A DNA stretch of 64,000 bases from Bacteroidota bacterium (GCA_018829205.1 JAHJUE010000008.1:37620-101619), one strand, 5' to 3'. Counted from the stretch's first letter, positions 48,498 through 57,992 are shown. The notes: a model not told the origin generated them from the letters alone. Numbers and translations: made by a program.

Positions 48498-49355
48498 ATG
48501 AATAAAAATAATTTAATTTTAGTTACAGGAGCAACCGGGCAGCAGGGCGGAGCGGTTGCAAGAGAACTGTTAAAAAAAGGGTTTCCGGTTAGAGCTATGA
48601 CAAGAAAACCGGATAGCGAAAACGCAAAAGCGCTTGCTGATCTGGGTGCAGAAATAGTAGCAGGCGACTTAAATGATGTTTCGTCCCTGGAAAATGCTCT
48701 CAAAGATATATGGGGAGTTTTTGGCGTACAGAATACTTGGGAAGCCGGTGTTGAAGTTGAAGAAGAACAGGGTATAAGATTAGCTCAAACGGCAAAAAAA
48801 GCAGGCGTAAAACATTATGTATATACTTCAGTCGGCTCAGCTGACCGTAATACGGGAATTCCTCATTTTGATAATAAATGGAGAGTTGAAGAAAAAATAC
48901 GTGAACTTGGTTTTGATTCCTACGTTATAACTAGACCTGTATTTTTTATGGACAATTTCTATTCACCATGGTTCAAACCTGCAATTGATCAAGGCACCTT
49001 GGCAGTTGCCGTTAAACCGGATACGGTTTTACAGATGATTTCAGTCGAAGATATTGGAAAATACGGCGCATGGGCTTTTGAAAAAGCGGAAGAATTAAAC
49101 GGACGCGAAATTGATATTGCCGGCGATCAATTAACTATGCCGGAAGTTGCCGAAATTTTAAGCACGGCAGCAGGAAGAAAAATAAATTTTATTTCGCCCC
49201 CGATTGAAGAAGTAAGAAAATTCAGCGATGATTTTGCAACCATGCTTGAATGGTTTGATAAAGTTGGATACAATGCCGATATTAATTCAATTTCGGAAGA
49301 ATCCGGGATTAAACATGTTACTTTTTCCGAATGGGCTTCAAAGGTTAAGTGGTAA
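48498..49355 (+). CDS. NmrA/HSCARG-like NAD(P)-binding protein
   Basis: The 285-residue protein has an atypical short-chain-dehydrogenase Rossmann fold. The N-terminal VTGATGQQGGAVARELLKKG is the NmrA-type GxxGxxG nucleotide site, and VKHYVYTSVGSADRNTGIPH follows with the usual Ser region. Members sense the NADP(H) ratio or act as quinone reductases; which applies here is unclear. A perfect AAGGAG lies 7 nt before the ATG. It follows marR by 70 nt and is followed by pirin. Confidence 0.9.
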   Translation: MNKNNLILVTGATGQQGGAVARELLKKGFPVRAMTRKPDSENAKALADLGAEIVAGDLNDVSSLENALKDIWGVFGVQNTWEAGVEVEEEQGIRLAQTAKKAGVKHYVYTSVGSADRNTGIPHFDNKWRVEEKIRELGFDSYVITRPVFFMDNFYSPWFKPAIDQGTLAVAVKPDTVLQMISVEDIGKYGAWAFEKAEELNGREIDIAGDQLTMPEVAEILSTAAGRKINFISPPIEEVRKFSDDFATMLEWFDKVGYNADINSISEESGIKHVTFSEWASKVKW

Positions 49356-49388
49356 TGACTAATTAAATTTTGTAATAAAGGATATAAT

Positions 49389-50093
49389 ATGTTTAAAATA
49401 ATTAGAAGCGAAGATAGAGGTCATAAAAATTACGGATGGCTCGAAACATACCATAGTTTCTCATTTTCGGATTATTATGATCCGGAAAAAATGAATTTCG
49501 GTCCGCTACGCGTATTAAATCACGATATAGTTCAGCCTGGACAAGGTTTTCCTACTCATCCGCATAAGGATATGGAAATAGTTACTGTAATAATAAAAGG
49601 TGAATTAGCACATAGCGACAGTACAGGAAAATCCGAAGTGATACATGAATACGAGGTTCAAAAAATGAGCGCAGGTTCGGGAGTTTATCATTCGGAATTT
49701 AATAACTCACCGGATGAACTTGTTGAATTAATGCAGATATGGATTATTCCCGACAGAAAAGGACTGACTCCTTCATATGAGCAGATTAAATTTTCGCCCG
49801 ATCAAAGAAAAAATAAACTTCTGAAAATTGCAGGGAACAGCGGAAAAGAAGGAGAGATTTTTATAAGTCAGAAAACAGAAATCTTCTTGTCGGATCTTGA
49901 AAAAGAGATGAGTGTGGACTTCAAACCTGCTGACGGATACGGTTCTTATCTATATATATATAAGGGGGAAGCTGAAGTTAACGGACAAAAATTAAAATCC
50001 GGCGACGCAATTCAATATAATGACTCAAGTAATCTATCAATTTCTGCCGTGTCAGATTCTTCATTTATTCTTTTTGAAGTCGCTTTGAATTAA
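49389..50093 (+). CDS. Pirin family protein (YhhW-like)
   Basis: The 234 residues form a bicupin pirin. The metal-binding His residues are in GQGFPTHPHKDMEIVTVI and in SGVYHSEFNN, both in the N-terminal cupin. YhhW-type pirins have quercetin dioxygenase activity in vitro. Lying 33 nt after the NmrA-like gene and under a MarR regulator, it may belong to a phenolic or quinone stress response (inference). A clear terminator follows. Confidence 0.93.
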   Translation: MFKIIRSEDRGHKNYGWLETYHSFSFSDYYDPEKMNFGPLRVLNHDIVQPGQGFPTHPHKDMEIVTVIIKGELAHSDSTGKSEVIHEYEVQKMSAGSGVYHSEFNNSPDELVELMQIWIIPDRKGLTPSYEQIKFSPDQRKNKLLKIAGNSGKEGEIFISQKTEIFLSDLEKEMSVDFKPADGYGSYLYIYKGEAEVNGQKLKSGDAIQYNDSSNLSISAVSDSSFILFEVALN

Positions 50094-50127
50094 ACCCGGA
50101 ACTTCCTAATTTTCAATTAAAGTTATT

Positions 50128-50155
50128 GCGGATTTATCCATTTGGATAAATCCGC
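50128..50155 (+). terminator. Rho-independent terminator after pirin
   Basis: A 12-bp stem (50128-50139 with 50144-50155) has a 4-nt loop and a T-rich tail (TTCTTTAATTT). Confidence 0.7.
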
Positions 50156-50187
50156 TTCTTTAATTTATTATTTAACCGGGGGATCTA

Positions 50188-52086
50188 ATGAAGATCAAAC
50201 CTTCAATTATTTTTTCATTTCTGGCGCTTATCATTATTACATCATGCACAAAACAAATAGATTTTAACGGTACTTTTTCTATCGATCCTGAAAAACCAAA
50301 ACCAGGTGAAAAAGTATTGGTAAAATACGATCCGGCTAATACGGTATTAAGCAATTCAGAAGAAATTAAAATGTTTGTTTATCAATATGATGTGGAGGTG
50401 GAAAGTTCATCGGAATTTGAAATGTTGAAAAATGAAAACGGATGGACCGCTGAATTTATTGTTCACCCTGAAACCAAAGGAATAATTATAATTTTTGCAG
50501 AAGGTGAAACCCAGGATAATAATGATGAAAAAGGCTACTTTATCAAAGTTTATGACGATAATGGAAATTTACTTGCCGGGTATTATGCAGGAATGGCAGT
50601 GGCTCAATACAATTGGGGCAGGAGAGTTGGAGTTGCAAGAGACTTAAAAGAATCAATTATTAATTTTAAAAACGAGTTTGAAGCAAATCCGAAAAACAAA
50701 GCCGAATATTTTGATTATTATTTCCCAGCTTTGATTGCTGAAAACAGTTCAAACGCAAACGGAATTATTGAATCGGAACTGTCGGATTTGGAAATCCAAA
50801 AAGATAAATCTGAAACAGAGTTAAATGCTTTAGCTAAATGGTTTTTACAAATAGGGAATAATATTAAAGGAACAGAATTTGAGAATTTAGTATTAGAAAA
50901 ATACCCAAATGGAAAATACGCTGAGGATAAATTTGTAGTAAAGTTTAATAAAGAAACTGATTTTTCTAAAAAAAAAGATCTGCTGAAAAAGTTTGAAACT
51001 GATTTTCCGCAAAGCAAACAGATCCCGGACCTATACGAAGACATAGTATTAAACCTGAGAAACAACAAAGATTATAAAAACGCTAAAATATTTTTAGAAT
51101 CAAATTACGGGAAACTTGCGCCGTATTTTTATTATTCTATTTCTTCAAGATGGCTAAGTGAAGGAGGTAAATTTGAAGAAATTGAATCCTTTTTAAGAGA
51201 GGGAATTAAGTTAGCTGAAGAACAAGCCGCAAATAATACTTTAACCAAACCCGCTGCTTTAACATACGAACAATATATTGAAGAATTAAAATTCTACGCA
51301 GGTATGAATCAATTTCTTTTGGCTGAACAGTTAAACATCAAAGGGAATAAAATAGAAGCCATGGAATTATTGGAAAAGGGTATTGATAATACATTTGAAT
51401 ATTACCCGCAGCAGCAGCAAAATGAATTATTTGTGCAATTGTTAATTGAAACAGGCAATTATGATAAAGCTATTAGAACTCTTGAAAAATTTATTGTCAG
51501 CGGAAACGGAAGCGCCGAACAAATGAATATGCTTAAAGATGCTTATGTAAATCTTCACGGCAGCGATGATGGTTATGATAATTACGCTTCTAAATTTGAA
51601 GAATCGGCTAAAGCAAAAATAATAGACAAGTTAAAAAAAGAAATTATGCAGAAGCCGGCGCCGGATTTTACTCTTACTGATTTAAATGGTAAAACTGTTT
51701 CATTGGCCGATTATAAAGGCAAAACCGTTATACTTGATTTTTGGGCAACTTGGTGCGGACCGTGTCTAAAATCTTTTCCCGGTGTTAAAAACGCAGTAGA
51801 AAATTTTCGGGATGATGAATCCGTTAAGTTTCTTTTTGTTAATACATGGGAAAGAGTAGATAATAAAAAGGAAAATGCAGAAGAATTTATTGCGAAAAAC
51901 AAATATCCTTTTCATGTATTAATGGATACTAAAAATAAAGTTGTGGCCGATTATAAAGTAAGCGGAATTCCTACCAAATTTATAATCGATAAAAACGGAT
52001 TTATCCGTTTTCAAAGCGTAGGTTTCAGCGGTAATACAGACCAGGTTGTTACCGAAATTACGGAAATGATTAATATGATAAACTAA
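50188..52086 (+). CDS. TlpA-like thioredoxin-fold lipoprotein with TPR-like middle
   Basis: The 632 residues start with a lipoprotein signal ending IITSC (lipidation at about residue 20). The N-terminal 150 residues look like a beta domain, and residues about 160-490 are helical with TPR-like repeats (for example ELFVQLLIETGNYDKAIRTL). The C-terminal TlpA/ResA domain has the redox motif WATWCGPCLKSFP with Cys523 and Cys526, then VSGIPTKFIIDKNG with cis-Pro. It should be an envelope thiol-disulfide reductase, as in other Bacteroidota. GGGGGA precedes the ATG, and a terminator follows. Confidence 0.88.
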   Translation: MKIKPSIIFSFLALIIITSCTKQIDFNGTFSIDPEKPKPGEKVLVKYDPANTVLSNSEEIKMFVYQYDVEVESSSEFEMLKNENGWTAEFIVHPETKGIIIIFAEGETQDNNDEKGYFIKVYDDNGNLLAGYYAGMAVAQYNWGRRVGVARDLKESIINFKNEFEANPKNKAEYFDYYFPALIAENSSNANGIIESELSDLEIQKDKSETELNALAKWFLQIGNNIKGTEFENLVLEKYPNGKYAEDKFVVKFNKETDFSKKKDLLKKFETDFPQSKQIPDLYEDIVLNLRNNKDYKNAKIFLESNYGKLAPYFYYSISSRWLSEGGKFEEIESFLREGIKLAEEQAANNTLTKPAALTYEQYIEELKFYAGMNQFLLAEQLNIKGNKIEAMELLEKGIDNTFEYYPQQQQNELFVQLLIETGNYDKAIRTLEKFIVSGNGSAEQMNMLKDAYVNLHGSDDGYDNYASKFEESAKAKIIDKLKKEIMQKPAPDFTLTDLNGKTVSLADYKGKTVILDFWATWCGPCLKSFPGVKNAVENFRDDESVKFLFVNTWERVDNKKENAEEFIAKNKYPFHVLMDTKNKVVADYKVSGIPTKFIIDKNGFIRFQSVGFSGNTDQVVTEITEMINMIN

Positions 52087-52092
52087 TACGGC

Positions 52093-52124
52093 AACGCAGA
52101 CATTATGTCTGCGTTACTTTTTTT
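52093..52124 (+). terminator. Rho-independent terminator after the TlpA-like gene
   Basis: A 10-bp stem AACGCAGACA/TGTCTGCGTT (52093-52102 with 52106-52115) is followed by seven T residues. Confidence 0.8.
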
Positions 52125-52274
52125 GAATATAAATTCGGCAAAACATTCAAAATTCTTATATATTCTAAAAAACTTTCCGATTATTTTTTTTCTATCGAAC
52201 TAATTTTCTTAATTTTACTAAAGCTAAAAATAAAATAGTTCTCTTAAAATTTTTTTGAAATAGAAGGAGTAAAA

Positions 52275-53510
52275 ATGGCGGTAATAAGACCTTTTAAGGC
52301 AGTTAGACCTGAAATAAAAGTTGCGCATCTTGTTGCAAGCGTACCATACGATGTGGTAAATAGAGACGAAGCTTCGGAGCTTGCCGCGGATAACCCAATA
52401 AATTTTTTAAGAGTTACACGTTCCGAAATAGAAATGTCAAACGATACTGATCCATATTCAACGGAAGTTTATCAGAAAGCGAAAGAAAATTTCGAAAGAT
52501 TAAAAAATGAAGCTCCAATGGTTCAGGACGAAAACCCTCATTTTTATGTGTATCAGCTAACAATGGGTGAACAGACGCAGACAGGCATAGCGGCTACTTT
52601 TTCAGTTAATGATTATGAAAATGATATTATTAAAAAACATGAGAAAACCAGAAAAGTTAAAGAAGACGATAGAACCAATCATATAATTACTACCGAAGCC
52701 CAAACAGGTGCCGTGTTTTTAACCTATAAAGGCGTAACCGAAGTAAATGATATTGTTGAAAAAACTATTACAGATAATAAACCGGAATATGAATTTACGG
52801 CACCCGACGGCGTAGTTCATAAAGTCTGGGTAATGCCAGAAGATTATAATGATATTATTGCATTTGAAATTGGTAAGGTTGATTATTTATATATTGCGGA
52901 CGGACATCACCGTGCGGCCAGCGCATACAGAGCTAAACTTGCGATGCAAGAAAAAAATAGAGAACATACGGGTAATGAAGAATATAATTTTTTTATGGCT
53001 GTGCTTTTCCCAGCTGAACAATTAAAGATTTTATCATACAATAGAGTAGTGTTCGACTTAAAACATGAAAATGAAGATGCATTCTTCGAAAATGCTAAAA
53101 AGAACTTTACAATTGAAATTACTAATTCGCCGAATCCTCCTGAAAAAGGTATGTTCTGCATGTTTATAAACGGCAAATGGTATTTATTAAAACCGAATGA
53201 AAATGTGGTTCCTGGTCAAAGCGTCGGCGATAAATTAGATGTTAGTATTCTTCAGAAATTTTTGCTCGAACCGTGTTTTGGCATTTTAGATCCTCGTACC
53301 GATAAAAATGTAGATTTTATAGGCGGAATTAGAGGAACTCAGGAACTTGAAAAATTAGTAAACAGCGGCAAGGCATCAGTGGCTTTTTCAATGTATCCGG
53401 TTACGGTCGAAGATTTAATAAATATATCGGATGCGGGTGAAACAATGCCTCCTAAATCAACTTGGTTCGAACCGAAATTGCGGGACGGGTTGTTAACGCA
53501 TGTTATTTAA
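52275..53510 (+). CDS. DUF1015 family protein
   Basis: The 411-residue protein matches DUF1015, a widespread family often next to serC/serA. The signature blocks are PFKAVRP at the N-terminus, VPYDVVNRDEASELAADNP, the NPINFLRVTRSE loop, IADGHHRAASAYR near residue 215, and FIGGIRGTQELEKLV near the C-terminus. The function is unproven; the conserved His pair suggests an enzyme. AAGGAG precedes the ATG. It is followed by serC on the same strand, 140 bp away, supporting a link to serine metabolism. Confidence 0.92.
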   Translation: MAVIRPFKAVRPEIKVAHLVASVPYDVVNRDEASELAADNPINFLRVTRSEIEMSNDTDPYSTEVYQKAKENFERLKNEAPMVQDENPHFYVYQLTMGEQTQTGIAATFSVNDYENDIIKKHEKTRKVKEDDRTNHIITTEAQTGAVFLTYKGVTEVNDIVEKTITDNKPEYEFTAPDGVVHKVWVMPEDYNDIIAFEIGKVDYLYIADGHHRAASAYRAKLAMQEKNREHTGNEEYNFFMAVLFPAEQLKILSYNRVVFDLKHENEDAFFENAKKNFTIEITNSPNPPEKGMFCMFINGKWYLLKPNENVVPGQSVGDKLDVSILQKFLLEPCFGILDPRTDKNVDFIGGIRGTQELEKLVNSGKASVAFSMYPVTVEDLINISDAGETMPPKSTWFEPKLRDGLLTHVI

Positions 53511-53516
53511 AAAGAT

Positions 53517-53572
53517 TTACTGATTCACTGATTTACTGATTGGATGATTGAGTGTATGGATGAATGAGATTT
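53517..53572. repeat. Degenerate octanucleotide tandem repeat
   Basis: Consecutive 8-bp units start TTACTGAT, TCACTGAT and TTACTGAT, then drift (TGGATGAT, TGAGTGTA, TGGATGAA). An inverted GATTGAGT/ACTCAATC pair (53546-53553 with 53575-53582) overlaps its end. It lies in the 140-bp gap between the DUF1015 and serC genes. Confidence 0.6.
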
Positions 53573-53655
53573 GAACTCAATCAATCTTTTAAGATTATAA
53601 TGATACTGGAAATAAAAATTAGTTTTACAATTTAGAAAACAAACGAGGAATGGAA

Positions 53656-54738
53656 ATGGAAAATCGAATTTATAATTTCAGCGCAGGTCCGGCTATTATG
53701 CCTGTCGAAGTTCTGAAAGAAGCGCAGGAAGATTTTATCTCTTACAAAGGTACTGGAATGTCGGTAATGGAAATGAGTCACCGCTCAAAAACATACGATG
53801 CAATTATTAAAGGTGCCGATAAGGATTTACGCACTTTATTAAATATCGGCGATGATTACACAGTGTTATTTTTACAGGGCGGCGCTACGCTTCAGTTCTC
53901 AATGGTGCCTCTTAACTTAATGCAGGGAAAAGCGGATTATATTGTAACAGGCGCTTGGGCTAAAAAAGCAGTAAAAGAAGCGAAAAGAGTTGGTACCGTT
54001 AATATTGCGGGAACAAGCGAATCGGAAAATTTCGCGAGACTTCCTAAACAGGAAGAATTAAAACTTGATCCCGAAGCATCTTATGTTCATTATACTTCGA
54101 ACAATACAATTTTCGGAACTCAATATAAAACGGAACCTGAAGTAGGAAATGTTCCATTAATCTGCGACGCTTCTTCCGATATACTTTATAAGAAAATTGA
54201 TATTAATAAATACGGAATGATTTACGCAGGCGCACAGAAAAACATGGGCCCTTCAGGATGTACTCTTGTTATTATGAAAAAAGATCTGCTTTTAAGATCT
54301 CAGGATACTCTGCATACATACTTAAATTATAAAATCCATGCCGAAAACGAAACTATGTACAATACGCCGGCAACATACGCGATTTATTTAATGGGATTAG
54401 TCTTTAAATGGTTGATTAAAAACGGCGGTCTGGATGCAATGTATAAAACAAACGTTGAAAAAGCCGGAATTCTATATGACTATATGGACAGTTCCGACGG
54501 CTATTATAAACCTACCGTTACTGTAAAAGAAGACCGTTCTTTAATGAACGTTACCTACCGTCTGCCTAATGAAGAATTAGAAAAGAAATTTATTGCCGAA
54601 GCAGCTGAAAAAGGATTTTCAGGTTTGAAAGGACATAGATCCGTCGGCGGAATACGCGCTTCTATTTATAACGCGTTCCCAACACAGGGTGTTGCTGCAT
54701 TAGTTGAATTAATGAAAGATTTCAAATCTAAAAACTAA
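53656..54738 (+). CDS. serC: Phosphoserine aminotransferase
   Basis: SerC makes phosphoserine from 3-phosphohydroxypyruvate and also acts in PLP synthesis in some bacteria. The 360-residue protein has the PLP-binding Lys195 in MIYAGAQKNMGPSG, and the start NFSAGPAIMP is the family consensus. Phosphate-binding residues are seen in MEMSHRSK and in KGHRSVGGIRASIYNAF near the C-terminus. Two in-frame ATGs exist at 53650 and 53656; GAGGA ends right before the first and 6 nt before the second, so 53656 is preferred. Confidence 0.95.
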   Translation: MENRIYNFSAGPAIMPVEVLKEAQEDFISYKGTGMSVMEMSHRSKTYDAIIKGADKDLRTLLNIGDDYTVLFLQGGATLQFSMVPLNLMQGKADYIVTGAWAKKAVKEAKRVGTVNIAGTSESENFARLPKQEELKLDPEASYVHYTSNNTIFGTQYKTEPEVGNVPLICDASSDILYKKIDINKYGMIYAGAQKNMGPSGCTLVIMKKDLLLRSQDTLHTYLNYKIHAENETMYNTPATYAIYLMGLVFKWLIKNGGLDAMYKTNVEKAGILYDYMDSSDGYYKPTVTVKEDRSLMNVTYRLPNEELEKKFIAEAAEKGFSGLKGHRSVGGIRASIYNAFPTQGVAALVELMKDFKSKN

Positions 54739-54762
54739 TGAATATTATTTTTTTTATATTAT

Positions 54763-54792
54763 ACCCGGGTCCGTTTTGATCCGGGTTTTTTT
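54763..54792 (+). terminator. Rho-independent terminator after serC
   Basis: The stem ACCCGG/CCGGGT (54763-54768 with 54781-54786) is extended by a G-T wobble and followed by seven T residues. Confidence 0.75.
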
Positions 54793-54851
54793 ATACAATT
54801 AATTTTGATGTTAGTAACTAGGTTAGTAGAAATTATCAAATGGAATTTTAA

Positions 54852-55274
54852 ATGAAAAAAACAGCCTTATTAATAATTATTTCTGTCCTATTAATTTCAT
54901 GTTCAAAAAATGAAAAAAAATTGGAACTGAAAGATATTAACATTTTCGCCTTTTCAATTGGTGAAGGATGGGAATTAAACGCAACTGCGAGTATTAATGG
55001 ATTTCAGCAAACAGAAGAAGACGATAAGTATAAAGCGAAAATTTCTTATTATGTTAACTTAATTACACCTGCCGGGGATACGCTTCCGGAAATAGATTAC
55101 GGAGTAATTGACAAAGAGGGAACTGAAGAAATATTAATGGCGAACTTGGAAGTACAGGTTGAACTTGACTCTTCATTTTCAACCGGAAAATATAAAATGC
55201 TATTTTATATTAATGATGATTTATCAAACAGCACAGCCGATGCGGAAAAAAGTTTTGAGATAACTCCCGATTAA
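54852..55274 (+). CDS. Small hypothetical lipoprotein
   Basis: The 140 residues have a lipoprotein signal MKKTALLIIISVLLISCS, with Cys17 as the lipidation site. The mature part is rich in strands and acidic residues (INIFAFSIGEGWELNAT and VNLITPAGDTLPEIDYG), suggesting a compact beta-sandwich. I do not recognise a family. It precedes the RsbRD-like gene by 35 nt and may share its transcript. Confidence 0.72.
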   Translation: MKKTALLIIISVLLISCSKNEKKLELKDINIFAFSIGEGWELNATASINGFQQTEEDDKYKAKISYYVNLITPAGDTLPEIDYGVIDKEGTEEILMANLEVQVELDSSFSTGKYKMLFYINDDLSNSTADAEKSFEITPD

Positions 55275-55309
55275 AAATTTATTGAATTATTAATTGAAAG
55301 GAGGCAAGG

Positions 55310-55828
55310 ATGCTTTACCAAAAATTTATCAGATTGGTTGAGGATCATGCCGAGCAACTTACGAAAATCTGGCTCAAAGAAGTCAAAAAAAACCCTTCTA
55401 CCAAAAGTTATAAAAATCTATCCGACAAAGAATTATCCAGAAGAATTTACGACGTTTATTTAAGATTCGGGAACTGGGTATTACAGAACGATCCTCTGGA
55501 TAAAAAAGTTGCGGAACATTATATGAATCTCGGCAAAGAAAGAGCCGCCGAAGGAATTCAATTAAGCGAAGTAATATATGCTTTAATTTTATCAAGAGTG
55601 GTTATGTGGAAGTATATTTCTGATCAGGGAGTTATTACATCTTCATTTGATTGTCAGCAGGCATTGGAATTCTATAAAATTGTAACTTCCTTTTTTGATA
55701 AAGCTGTTTATTTTGTAGCAGCCGGGTATGAAACAACAAAACATATTCATGTAGATGAACCTAAAGGAAAAGATTTTGTTGAGAAGGCTGTTAAATCAAT
55801 TACGGGCTGGTTGATAAAAGAGAATTGA
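55310..55828 (+). CDS. RsbRD N-terminal domain-like protein
   Basis: The 172-residue all-helical protein resembles the RsbRD N-terminal sensory domain found in the stressosome protein RsbR and its relatives. Visible features are the LTKIWLKEVKKNP start, the RRIYDVYLRFGNWV helix and the GIQLSEVIYALILSRVVMWKYI segment. The STAS domain that normally follows is absent, so it is a free-standing sensor-like domain. GGAGG lies 6 nt before the ATG. A 29-bp palindrome follows the stop directly. Confidence 0.78.
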   Translation: MLYQKFIRLVEDHAEQLTKIWLKEVKKNPSTKSYKNLSDKELSRRIYDVYLRFGNWVLQNDPLDKKVAEHYMNLGKERAAEGIQLSEVIYALILSRVVMWKYISDQGVITSSFDCQQALEFYKIVTSFFDKAVYFVAAGYETTKHIHVDEPKGKDFVEKAVKSITGWLIKEN

Positions 55829-55831
55829 AAA

Positions 55832-55860
55832 GTAGAGGTCGCAAAGTTTGCGACCTCTAC
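55832..55860. repeat. 29-bp palindrome, copy 2
   Basis: Two perfect 14-bp arms (55832-55845 with 55847-55860) flank one central base. It starts 4 nt after the RsbRD-like stop and lies next to the stop of the convergent DPP III gene. It shares 24/29 with copy 1, with compensatory changes. Confidence 0.85.
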
Positions 55861-55865
55861 AATAA

Positions 55866-57908
55866 TTAATTGTATGTTGGAAGTAACGAATATTCTTGTG
55901 AGTAGTTTATCATCTGTTCAGTGAAATTATCAGGATATTCAATTTTTACGTCAATAATTTTATCCCCTTCTTTTACGGGAATTAATTTAGGATTTATAAA
56001 TCCGCCGTATGGTTTTGTATTTAGTTTTGAATATCTATCCAAAACTTCCTTATGTAAATCCCGGTCAATTTTTACGCCGTATGTTTCAATTAACTCTTTT
56101 GCTTTTTCGAAATCGCCTTCAGAGGTAATTCTTTGAATTTCTCTTAGCTGCTGACCGAAGATATTTCTTAGTTTATCATAATCTCTAATTACAAAATATG
56201 AATTTCCGTTTTCTACAATTTTTTCAATTACGTTTTCATCTTTGCCCATTTCGTAAGCCCATTTAGCAACAAGCTGTCTGTTTTTCATATGAGCTTGAGT
56301 TAAATCGTCGCCGAGTTTAACTCTGGCAAGCTGAATCATTAGTCCGTTTACAATATTTCTGTCGTATTCTGCTTTCCCGACTTCCAGCGAAGGCATAACG
56401 CCAATTTCAATTAATTTAGGATCCAATAAATAATAAACGGCAACAAGATCGGCTCTTGTTTCCTCAATTGCAGATGCATAATTTTTTAAAGTTTCACCCG
56501 GAGTAGGAACGCCGTCATTAATTTTACCCGACGCGTGGCCGATTACTTCGTGCATATCTGTATGTAAATCTCCACCTAAAGGACCGTGTTCTTTTAAACG
56601 CTGTTTTGATTCATTGGTAAAATAAAATTCATCAATTAAACCGCCGCCGTCGGCTTCAGCGTAAGCCCTTACAATATTACCGAGATTCACTGATTTGGAA
56701 CCGTGGTCTTTTCTAATCCAATTTGCGTTAGGCAGGTTTATGCCTATTGGAGTTGAAGGAGAAGCGTCTCCTGCTTCAACAACAACTGTAATAACCTTAG
56801 CGCTTATTCCAGTTACATTATCTTTTTTGTGTTCATCCATAATGGGCGAGTTATCTTCAAACCATTGAGCCATATCTCCGATTGCCGCAATACGTTTTGT
56901 CGCTTCCATATCTTTAATTGAAATTATCGATTCAAAAGAAGATTTATAACTTAGCGGGTCGCCGTAATTTTCAATAAAACCCAAAACGGCATCAATTGTT
57001 GATTGAGTATCATTCACCCATGCAATGTTATATTCATCCCAGTCTTTTAAGTCGCCGGATTTAAGATATTTGACAAGTAATTCAAGCACGTTTTTTTGAA
57101 TTTCGTTTTCTGCAACATCAATTGCTTTTTCCAGCCAGTAAACTGTTTTTTCCAAAGCTTGAGTATACATGCCTCCTACTTTCCAGATTTTTTCGTAGAT
57201 GGTACCGTTTTCTTTTACGAGTTTAGAATTCAAACCGTAAGAAATAGGAGTTTTGTCATTTGGATCTGCCATCTTACCGTAGAATTCTTCGGCTTCTTTT
57301 TGCGTAACTCCCTCGTAATAATTCATCGCGGATGTTTTTAATAAATCCGCATTTGGATCCTGGTTTACTCTAAGTCTGTCAACATTCGGATCAAAAATTA
57401 TAGGTTTTATTTTTACTAATAAATCGGCAACCGTTTTTCCTTCCTCTAATGGGAAAGCATTTTGATCCGAGTTATTTACAAGTTTTTCAAAGTATTCATA
57501 TGAAAATCCCGGGTCAAATTTTTCGTTGCCGTAATGGTGATGAATTCCGTTCGAAAACCATATTCGTTTAAGATAAACAGTGAAATTTTCCCAGTCCTGT
57601 CCCGATTTTTCACCTGTATAAGTCGCTAGTATATTTTCAAGCGTTCTTTTTACAAATAAGTTGTGTTTGTAGTTTTGATCATAAATTATTTCGCGTCCCG
57701 ATAGCGCAGCTTCGTACAAATAATAAACCAGCTCTTTTTGTTTAACTGTTAAATCCTCGAATCCTGGAATCTGATATCTAATTATTTTCAGATCGGCGAA
57801 TTCTTCGGTTTGCCAAACAAATTTTTCTTCTTGTTCCTTCGGTTTACCGCATGCAAAAAATGTAACTAAAATGAATGAAATGAATAATAGATTCTTAAGA
57901 ATGATCAT
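55866..57908 (-). CDS. Dipeptidyl-peptidase III-like metallopeptidase (M49), lipoprotein
   Basis: The 680-residue protein starts with a lipoprotein signal ending TFFACG (about residue 20), so it should act in the envelope and not in the cytosol as eukaryotic DPP III does. The M49 zinc motif HExxGH is HEVIGH at residues 453-458, and the second motif EETRAD supplies the Glu ligand about 50 residues later. It should cleave dipeptides from the N-terminus of short peptides. GGGGGA precedes the ATG. It is convergent with the RsbRD-like gene. Confidence 0.92.
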   Translation of the reverse strand: MIILKNLLFISFILVTFFACGKPKEQEEKFVWQTEEFADLKIIRYQIPGFEDLTVKQKELVYYLYEAALSGREIIYDQNYKHNLFVKRTLENILATYTGEKSGQDWENFTVYLKRIWFSNGIHHHYGNEKFDPGFSYEYFEKLVNNSDQNAFPLEEGKTVADLLVKIKPIIFDPNVDRLRVNQDPNADLLKTSAMNYYEGVTQKEAEEFYGKMADPNDKTPISYGLNSKLVKENGTIYEKIWKVGGMYTQALEKTVYWLEKAIDVAENEIQKNVLELLVKYLKSGDLKDWDEYNIAWVNDTQSTIDAVLGFIENYGDPLSYKSSFESIISIKDMEATKRIAAIGDMAQWFEDNSPIMDEHKKDNVTGISAKVITVVVEAGDASPSTPIGINLPNANWIRKDHGSKSVNLGNIVRAYAEADGGGLIDEFYFTNESKQRLKEHGPLGGDLHTDMHEVIGHASGKINDGVPTPGETLKNYASAIEETRADLVAVYYLLDPKLIEIGVMPSLEVGKAEYDRNIVNGLMIQLARVKLGDDLTQAHMKNRQLVAKWAYEMGKDENVIEKIVENGNSYFVIRDYDKLRNIFGQQLREIQRITSEGDFEKAKELIETYGVKIDRDLHKEVLDRYSKLNTKPYGGFINPKLIPVKEGDKIIDVKIEYPDNFTEQMINYSQEYSLLPTYN

Positions 57909-57992
57909 GAATCCCCCTTTGATTTATTGCTGTAAAAAAATAGTGCTTAAAAGATAATTGAATAAATTTTAGCATACAATTCACAATTTAGG

